64,000 nt of DNA from Hypoxylon rubiginosum. Its lineage: Eukaryota > Ascomycota > Sordariomycetes > Xylariales > Hypoxylaceae. The notes beneath the pieces are model-generated. The model did no database searches, was not told where the DNA came from, and saw nothing but the letters and a program-made list of their open reading frames with translations. Both the position numbers and the translations under genes were made by a program. Of this stretch, positions 57,819-64,000 are shown piece by piece (positions within the stretch are counted from its first letter, which is position 1; each line of letters begins with the position of its first letter). The stretch covers positions 124,001-188,000 of the forward strand of contig CADCXA010000065.1 in the NCBI GenBank assembly GCA_902806565.1. The letters run 5' to 3'.

Positions 57819-60800
57819 TCACCGAGCAGCAGGCTTCTTACCGGCGCTGCGCTCGGTAGGCTTCCTCGCGTACCCGGTCAGCACGCGGAAGCCCGCGCCG
57901 CAGCGGCGGCCCTCCTCCACCACCTCGTGCACGCCGTCGAGGCACTTGCCGGCCTCGCGCATGTTCTCGGGGGCCTCGGCCTCCATCTCGAGGAACCCGC
58001 CGAGCCGGCCCTCGGACGCCACCTTCTCCATCTCGCACCGCAGCAGCCAGCGCTCCCACGCCCAACTGCCCGCGAGCCCCGTCACTGACGCCGCCGCCTC
58101 CGTGCTGCCCGTCACCATGGCCTCCAGCTCCAGCGGCCGCTCCACCCCCGTCGTGCTGTCCCGCGCCACCTTGCGGCTGCGCTGCACCGCCGGGTCCGGC
58201 CCCATCGGCAGGCACGTCCACGCCCGCTTCACGTCGTCGAACCCGGCGCGCCGCACGCGGCCCAGGAACGTGCGCGACGGCGCCGGGTCGTAGCCGAGCG
58301 TCTTGAGGGCGAACCCGAACTCGACGCTCTTGGCCAGGCCTAGGGGCCCCGCGTTCGTGATGGCCGAGTCGAGCACGTTGAACTCGAGGTACCCGCCCGG
58401 CTTGAGCACGCGCATGCACTCCTGCAGGCAGGTGTCCCACTCGTCCTCGCCGTTCTCGCCAATGAACTTGAGGATCGAGTGCAGCTCGCGAGCCGACACG
58501 AGGTCGAAATGCGCGTCCGGAAACGGGAGGCGAGAGAGCCGTTCTACCGCCACCTGTCTGTGGTTGGGCGGCCCGCGGATGTTGGAGTTGGATAGCTGCC
58601 GGATCGCCTTGGTCGTCACCGTGTACACCTTGGTGCTCGGGTACATGATGGCGCAGTGCCAAGCCCAGTCGCACGCCGCCTGACCGCCTAGGTCCAGGAT
58701 ACGCGCCCTTTCCCTTCCGCCGCCGATACACGACAGGCGGGCGAGGCGCTTGGCAATGGGCGCGGAAAATAGACGGCCGCCGTTCAGGGCCTTGGTGGCG
58801 CCGACGTGCCAGTTAGCCATGGACATTTGGGCCAACGCCTCGTGCTCCTTTTCCCGCTTTAGCTTCTCGGGGTCGTCCACTAGGACATCATCGCCACGAG
58901 CTACGTTCGCACTCATGCGCTTCTTAGCGGACTGCGGCATCACAGACAGCTGGTGTTTGCCGAGGAGTTGGTTACGGTGTACCTCGCGCAGGGAGATGCG
59001 CTGGGCCTGAAGAGCCTCGAAGCGCGGCAGGCGGTGGACGAAGGCATCTTGGCTGCGAGAACGGATGATGTAGTCCTGGAAAGCACGGTAGTAGGCCGAC
59101 TCCTGTCGAGCAAGCTTAGGCGGCAGGCTCTTGGGGATGTCAGTCTTGACGACAATCTCAGAGAAACGGACAGTCTTTTTCTTCTGGGAAGGAGAAACCC
59201 CCTCGGCCTCAGGTTCCTTGGTCTTTGGCTCTTCCTCGACGCGAATGTCTTTCGTCTCCGGTTCGGGTTTAGATTCCAGTTTCACTTCTTCCTCGGGAAA
59301 AACACCCTTGAGATAGGCCTTTTGTGCCATAAGCCATAGTTCAGTCCGATCCAAGTTGGAGAGAGCGGCTTCTTGCTGCTTCCGGGCATACCCGGGGTCG
59401 TAAGTCGTAACAATTTCCGTAGCAGTCACGTCCTCATTGGGGCTTGCAGGCTCAGGGACGGCAGTAAAGGAAGCAGAGGGTTTGCTCTGTTCAACACGTC
59501 GAGCTGTGACGATATCTTCGGTAAGATCAATCTTAGCCTCGATAATATGTTCGAAGACAGCAGGTCTTGCAGTCGGGATGCCATCCGACATCGTGCCTCG
59601 GATTTCCACAAAGCGTTCGACCGGTGCCGATGGGACTGGGGCAGTTGCAAACCGCTCGGGGCGCGGCGGCGGGGGAGGCAGGACCGGAACGGTGGGTAGA
59701 GCTGGTACCTGAGGAGCGGTCTCATTCCAGGGGCATCGATAGAACTGCTCCGCTGTGGTCGAAGTGGGAGGCGCAATGTCATCTGGTGTCATTGTGGGCA
59801 AATGCCAGGTGTGCCTCGCGCGCGGAGAGAGCCCGGAGAAGAAACCTCCAGGTGAGGGAATCTCGAGCCTTGTCAATCCATTGAGGGACTGCTGTTGCCT
59901 CGTTGAGAGGTTTAGAGCAGGTCGTCCCATGCTAGTGAGTAGGCGTGGCGTCTGTTGTGACATTTCCGGTCTTCTCTCTCCCATGACCTCGATGACCTGT
60001 TCTGATTGATACTCGTCCTCACTATCTTCGCTTCCAGACAACGCTTGTAAAGTGGCCAAGGCGGCAGGCTGCAGTTGAACGCCTGACCAACACCTGGTGG
60101 AGCTTTCTTCATCTGTTCCCATAACCGGTGTTGCCGGAGCAGACATAGCAGCCATCTGATCAGAGCTCAAACTTCCGTCAAGAGACGGGGGTGCAGAGAT
60201 GGTCGGCACTTCTTGGGACTGTCGGGCCTGTAAGTAGGACATCACGGCCGGCGACATCTCGACCTTGGCTGGCGGTGTCGGGGGTATTGGTGACAGGAGC
60301 TTTTTGAACTCCAGCCTACCTGACCAGGCATCCGCATCTTGACTTTGTTGTGCCGGGATGACTAAAGGAGGAAGAGTCTGGTGTGAGGCTGGAGACCGAG
60401 CTACAGATCGCCTTGACATAGCATTGCGAGTGCTGTTTCGACGTTTTAGCGATGATGTCCTCGACATCCTCCGTCGGTTGTCCTCGTCGTCGGAGAGTCC
60501 ATAGATATCGTCAAACTCTGTAACGTCAGTGCTCATACTGGCTCGGGTCCAGGGGTCCGATGAAGTTATCGACGGGGAGTTGCTCTCATCAGCGGAGACA
60601 GTCGAAGGAGACTCGGGCAATATCGGAGCTGATAAGAAGTGAAAGCCTCTCGGAGTTGGGAAGTGATCACTTCGTGGTGATAGCCACTGTTCAATCTTTT
60701 CGTTGGACGAACTGGTTTGGATCTTGTGGTTTTCTAGGGCTGCCGACCTTTGCCTCTCACCCGACTCCTCTTCCATTATTGTATTAAGTGACCTCCCGGG

Positions 60801-60866
60801 TCTTCGTGCCTGCGAAGGGGACGGGGGTTGGTATGTGCTAGCCGGTAAGAGGACTAGTTCGGACAT
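57819..60866 (-). CDS. SAM-dependent methyltransferase-domain protein, 1015 aa
   Basis: A single exon. The start is ATG at 60866 (MSELVLLP); the open frame upstream begins only at a TTG. Residues 1-700 are long, Ser/Pro/Glu-rich and largely disordered, with patches such as EFDDIYGLSDDEDNRRRMSR and VLPPPPPRP. Residues about 718-900 form a class I methyltransferase fold: motif I RILDLGGQAACDWAW (DLGG at 725-728), LSRLPFPDAHFDLVSARELH (motif II/acidic region, 777-796) and ECMRVLKPGGYLEFN (816-830). The substrate is unknown; the arrangement resembles uncharacterised fungal methyltransferases with long regulatory N-termini, not LaeA itself. The C-terminal third is strikingly more GC-rich than the rest, which opens long false frames on both strands there. 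Confidence 0.88.
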   Translation of the reverse strand: MSELVLLPASTYQPPSPSQARRPGRSLNTIMEEESGERQRSAALENHKIQTSSSNEKIEQWLSPRSDHFPTPRGFHFLSAPILPESPSTVSADESNSPSITSSDPWTRASMSTDVTEFDDIYGLSDDEDNRRRMSRTSSLKRRNSTRNAMSRRSVARSPASHQTLPPLVIPAQQSQDADAWSGRLEFKKLLSPIPPTPPAKVEMSPAVMSYLQARQSQEVPTISAPPSLDGSLSSDQMAAMSAPATPVMGTDEESSTRCWSGVQLQPAALATLQALSGSEDSEDEYQSEQVIEVMGERRPEMSQQTPRLLTSMGRPALNLSTRQQQSLNGLTRLEIPSPGGFFSGLSPRARHTWHLPTMTPDDIAPPTSTTAEQFYRCPWNETAPQVPALPTVPVLPPPPPRPERFATAPVPSAPVERFVEIRGTMSDGIPTARPAVFEHIIEAKIDLTEDIVTARRVEQSKPSASFTAVPEPASPNEDVTATEIVTTYDPGYARKQQEAALSNLDRTELWLMAQKAYLKGVFPEEEVKLESKPEPETKDIRVEEEPKTKEPEAEGVSPSQKKKTVRFSEIVVKTDIPKSLPPKLARQESAYYRAFQDYIIRSRSQDAFVHRLPRFEALQAQRISLREVHRNQLLGKHQLSVMPQSAKKRMSANVARGDDVLVDDPEKLKREKEHEALAQMSMANWHVGATKALNGGRLFSAPIAKRLARLSCIGGGRERARILDLGGQAACDWAWHCAIMYPSTKVYTVTTKAIRQLSNSNIRGPPNHRQVAVERLSRLPFPDAHFDLVSARELHSILKFIGENGEDEWDTCLQECMRVLKPGGYLEFNVLDSAITNAGPLGLAKSVEFGFALKTLGYDPAPSRTFLGRVRRAGFDDVKRAWTCLPMGPDPAVQRSRKVARDSTTGVERPLELEAMVTGSTEAAASVTGLAGSWAWERWLLRCEMEKVASEGRLGGFLEMEAEAPENMREAGKCLDGVHEVVEEGRRCGAGFRVLTGYARKPTERSAGKKPAAR

Positions 60867-62115
60867 GTTGTTGTGTATAAAAATAAAGCAGTCAGATTGC
60901 AATGGAAATAGATGAGACTAGATGGTGCGGATGCAACCGTAAGACGTGGTAAGAAAAAGGACGCCCGGCGTCGTTGAAAGTAAGGTTTAGCGAAGAAAAG
61001 GCGCTTTAACGACTGTAAAGCCTCGATCAACGAAGCGTAAGTATAGAATGAGGCAACCTCAAGGAAGCTTGAGGAGAAGAAAGGATAAGAGAAACGAAGC
61101 GTACCGTATACTCGGGGAGCAAGTAGTTTTATGACTCTGGACCATGGGAGATGGCGAGCGGCTATAGTGTGGAGAGAACTCTCATGGAGAGGAAAGCGAG
61201 CGCTTCCAACCCAGTGGTCTGCCACCCCGATGGGTCGATGGGCGGATGGCAGCACGCAAGCTGCGCGGTCTTGGGTCCCCCCAACTGCAGATCCGGCCAG
61301 TCGTACACTGGTAAGAGCCCGTTTTGGGTATGAATGTGTGATAGCTGTGCCGGAAGCAGACTGGTGGTCTTGTTGGGCGACGTCAGTCTATAGGTGGGAT
61401 CGGTCGAACTACCGATCTCGATACCCAATCAGCGCTGGTAGCTAAAAAGCCCGCGATGGTATAATTTTAGAAAACTTAGCAACGGCGGCCAATAGTTAGA
61501 CTGGCGCGCGGGTGTGGAGGACGAAAAAAATAGTTGATTGGAACGACGCCGCATACTCGTGGGCCAATGAGGCAAAAGTTATGCTGACTGAGCGCTTAGC
61601 CGCCCAACCCCAATTGTGACGCTCCTTGATTGGACGAGTCAGGTTGACGGTGAGATGCATCGTGCAGGGAATCCAGACTTCCAGAACGTAAGACAAGACG
61701 AACAGAACTAGTTCGTTAGCTCGGCGTCATAGTATCAGTGTATTAGATGAGTCAACCTGTCGATCTAGCCGGGGTTATTCGAACGGCGGCAGGAGTTGAC
61801 AACAGCGAATTGGTGTGTCGCGCGATCTGATGCACACACAAGTCACCTAGTATTAACTGATATATATGTGATCGACGGCCTCCGCGAGGAAACACTTGCT
61901 TGTGTCCCTAGAATATTGTAGACGATGACGGTATTGATTCTTTCTCTAGCTGTGATAAATGTCTGAAGGAGATATGAGTATACAGGATAGTTGATTGAGC
62001 CGTACGCCATCGTAGATCTAGCAGACTGATACAAGTGAATGGGAATCATAATTCGGTGTACATTGCCATCGGTCATCCGGGTTTGCAATATCGATGAGAA
62101 TAACACGGATACATA
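60867..62115. other. Upstream region of methyltransferase gene, no other gene seen
   Basis: The 5' flank of the methyltransferase gene. Overlapping short frames at 61131-61445 have no family content. Composition becomes AT-rich from about 61,840 toward the inverted-repeat element. Confidence 0.55.
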
Positions 62116-62519
62116 TATACTACATTAGCGGGAGGGGGGGGGGTCTTTGACATGGTTACCACAACCCTATTAGGGTATTAATATAGTGACCAGGACCTAT
62201 TATCCTTTCTAATATTCAACACGGTTACCATTACTATTACCAAATTGACGTTATTACCTTCCAAAATATCCATATCCTTTTGGTAATATATTTAAGTTGT
62301 CACGGTTGCTGTAACGCTTACAGATTTGACACAGTGACCAGGGCTTGTAACCCTATCCCTAAAGGCAACTATTACCAGGGCTTTATATATAAGATATTCA
62401 GGGAAACCACGTACCATACCTAGGGCAACCATTATATACACGTACGTAGGAAAGAGCCCTAGGCATCTATATATACCAAAACAAAGGGCACAATTGCCAT
62501 CGCGTAATATATATCGTAG

Positions 62520-62592
62520 TCCCCGTAGTGTAATGGTAAAATCTGTAATCTTGTAATCTTGTAGGTCTTAGATTCGAACCTGTGTAATTGTA
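62520..62592 (+). pseudogene. tRNA-like segment, degenerate
   Basis: TCCCCGTAGTGTAATGGTAA resembles the acceptor plus D-arm/A box of Asp- or Gln-type tRNAs. GATTCGAACC (62571-62580) is a good B box at about the right spacing. The anticodon arm is replaced by a TGTAATCT repeat and no acceptor stem closes, so it is not a functional tRNA. It may be a tRNA relic or the head of a SINE-like element. Confidence 0.45.
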
Positions 62593-62660
62593 AATTATAA
62601 ATTCGTAAATTCGTAAATTCGTAAATTCGTAAATTCGTAAATTCGTAAGTCCGTAAATTC
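62588..62660. repeat. 8-bp tandem array (CGTAAATT)
   Basis: Seven or so head-to-tail CGTAAATT units, with a single GTCCG variant near the end. It immediately follows the tRNA-like segment and precedes a T-rich tract (about 62697-62725). Confidence 0.9.
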
Positions 62661-62862
62661 GCTGTAGGCCTAGGTACGATTCCTCGGCTTGCAACCTTTT
62701 TTTTTTATTTTTTATTTTATTTTTTTGGGCTGTGACTCACTATGACCAGACTGTCACCGTGACCACAACCGTGACCAGGCAATATAAGCCTATCCATAGG
62801 AACAGCATATCTAGATACGAAACTATCACCACATTTGATATGCTTACCCCGCGGGGTAACTA

Positions 62863-62943
62863 TGACAACCCTAACAGCCAATCAAATAGACATCGTTACC
62901 ACACAAGGTAACCATGTCAGACCTGATAGCCAATCAAATATAA
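62863..62943. repeat. Imperfect direct duplication of about 52 bp
   Basis: GGTAACTATGACAACCCTAA... and GGTAACCATGTCAGACCTGA... each lead into AGCCAATCAAATA (ending about 62890 and 62942). Differences are mostly transitions. Lies within the inverted-repeat element. Confidence 0.6.
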
Positions 62944-63043
62944 CTTTCATTCCTCACAATAAATAAGTAGTCACTGTGACCACCCCCGGTCACGGTTATG
63001 GTAATCGTGACAAAACACCCCCCCCTCCCCATAATGTAGTATA

Positions 63044-63454
63044 AGGGAGACTTAGACTTATTGACAGGTATGGGAATGATGTTGTTATAGACGTCTTTAG
63101 AGAGTAAAACGTAAGTTGTAATGGCAATCCGCGATACGATCTAAATTATGATCTAAATCTGTGGCGTCAGCTTTACACGGAGATTTGTGGCTTACAACCT
63201 AACGTACATAAGGTAGCCGGTCTAAGAGTTCGCGCCGTTCTTTGTGGGTCTTGTGAAACAATGCGTAGTACATCGGAATCATCGATTTTACCCCACCATC
63301 TTTCCCTTCCTATCGACTATCGACAGATAACATAACCCCGCGCTGCCAGTACCTACCTATACCTTGTCAGCCAAAACAAGAAACAAAAACTCGACGAAAC
63401 ATCTCGTGTTTCCTCCTTTTCTCTCTCTTCCTTTTACAATTGACCAAGGAGCGA
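63044..63454. other. Upstream region of TMA22
   Basis: About 400 bp between the inverted-repeat element and the TMA22 start codon. The last 60 bases are CT-rich, like a fungal leader. No gene seen. Confidence 0.55.
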
Positions 63455-64000
63455 ATGGCAGATACAGAGCAAGCGGAAGGGACCAGCGAACCCCAAGGTC
63501 GCCATGTGATCTACTGCGGCGGTAAGTCAAACAAAAAGAAACAAAAGCAGCCAACCAAGTATAGCTCTCCGCTAACCGGGTCTCTCTCTATTGCTTCAGT
63601 ATGCACTCTACCTCCGGAGGTATGACATTCTCCCCCCCAATAACAGCTAGCCTATAGTCGCCCTCGTGGGGAACTATCGAATGGTGAATAGAGAGGGAAG
63701 CATGAATACTGATTACCGAATCGAGCGAGTAGTACTGCGAGTACGGCGGAACGGTCAAGAAATGCCAGGACTGGCTGCAGAAGGTCCACCCGAAGCTGTA
63801 TGAGCACATATGGTCTCCCGGTATGTTTACAAGCATTCACCCGTGTAGACTAGCCCCGCGGAGCATCAATCCCAATTGGTTGGGCTAACAATGGTCGATC
63901 CGTCGTAACAGAAGCTCTAGAGGCGGCCACGGCGTCGCTATCCATCGAGGCGCAGAAGCGAGCGGCCAAGGACGCGCAGAAGAAGGCGGCGCAGGCGGAG
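63455..64000 (+). CDS. TMA22: TMA22/DENR translation factor, 5' part (cut by window edge)
   Basis: Exons are 63455-63521, 63600-63619 (20 nt), 63733-63820 and 63912 to beyond 64000. TMA22 (density-regulated protein, DENR) works with TMA20/MCT-1 on the 40S ribosome in recycling and re-initiation. Spliced, the protein reads HVIYCGVCTLPPE, then YCEYGGTVKKCQDWLQKVHP, then LYEHIWSPEALEAATASLS and a Lys/Ala-rich helix (QKRAAKDAQKKAAQAE). The cysteines of CGVC and YCEYGG...KC are the N-terminal zinc-binding set. Phases agree at all three introns. The 3' end, with the SUI1 domain expected in this family, lies outside the window. The 20-nt second exon encodes VCTLPPE. Confidence 0.94.

Larger units (their letters stand above)
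62116..63043. mobile_element. Probable non-autonomous TIR element, 928 bp
   Basis: The two ends are imperfect inverted repeats of about 45-50 bp. Both begin with the identical 12-mer TATACTACATTA (62116-62127 and, reversed, 63032-63043). Both continue with a GGGGAGGGGGGGG-like run and a TT(A/T)CCA(C/T)AACC stretch. The interior has no coding capacity, is AT-rich and carries repeated GTGACCA motifs in both orientations, as subterminal transposase-binding repeats would. The extra TA at the ends could be a TA target duplication, but a clean target-site duplication cannot be fixed. It also contains a tRNA-like segment and an 8-bp array. Best explained as a MITE-type relic; the family is unknown. 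Confidence 0.6.

Noticed and set aside
57838..58731. 297-codon minus-strand frame inside the methyltransferase gene, and + strand frames of 115-126 codons over it
   Set aside because: They are out of frame with the methyltransferase motifs and made of Ala/Gly/Arg runs. They follow from the high GC of the coding strand.

Overview
This window is nuclear DNA of a filamentous ascomycete. Genes carry short introns (about 50-140 nt, GT...AG with CTAAC/CTGAC-type branch sites), proteins look most like Sordariomycete families (for example the RPB7 and EMC5 forms), and intergenic DNA is full of short palindromes such as CCTAGG and TACATGTA. A Xylariales-type genome is my guess, but nothing here proves the order. 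All gene models were built by hand: protein family matches set the frame, and splice sites were chosen so that exon phases close exactly.

Layout. 0.6-3.4 kb: a conserved fungal protein of unknown function (-) with an 887-nt repeat-bearing intron. 5.5-7.3 kb: a five-exon lysine 2,3-aminomutase-like radical SAM enzyme (-). 7.3-13.8 kb: gene-poor, with two small doubtful ORFs and a 13-bp tandem array. 13.8-16.6 kb: divergent RPB7 (-) and MPO1 (+). 17.4-18.4 kb: a proline/threonine-repeat ORF. 20.6-25.0 kb: divergent calnexin (-) and MDE1 (+). 25.3-26.1 kb: a cysteine-rich GPI-type wall protein (-). 28.8-30.8 kb: divergent HAD hydrolase (-) and EMC5 (+). 31.4-34.6 kb: meiotic MSH5 (+). 35.3-36.2 kb: a CFEM GPI protein (-). 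36.9-40.5 kb: divergent GNAT acetyltransferase (-) and a CorA-like membrane protein (+). 41.8-43.1 kb: ethanolamine/choline kinase (+). 43.1-51.6 kb: an 8.4-kb gene desert leading into a large C2H2 zinc-finger protein (+, 51.6-55.3 kb). 57.8-60.9 kb: a 1015-aa methyltransferase-domain protein (-). 62.1-63.0 kb: a probable non-autonomous terminal-inverted-repeat element. 63.5 kb to the edge: TMA22/DENR (+), cut off by the window.

Function. There is no biosynthetic cluster, CRISPR, rRNA or intact tRNA. Most genes are housekeeping: transcription (RPB7), ER quality control and membrane insertion (calnexin, EMC5), sphingolipid-derived fatty-acid breakdown (MPO1), methionine salvage (MDE1), phosphatidylethanolamine synthesis (ethanolamine kinase), meiotic crossover formation (MSH5) and translation re-initiation (TMA22). 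Several act at the ER or in lipid metabolism, but they are not arranged as one unit. The unusual items are the fungal lysine-aminomutase homologue, a GC-AG intron in the CorA-like gene, a three-fold stopless intron near the end of RPB7, the inverted-repeat element with a tRNA-like core, and a local cluster of an 11-mer in the gene desert.
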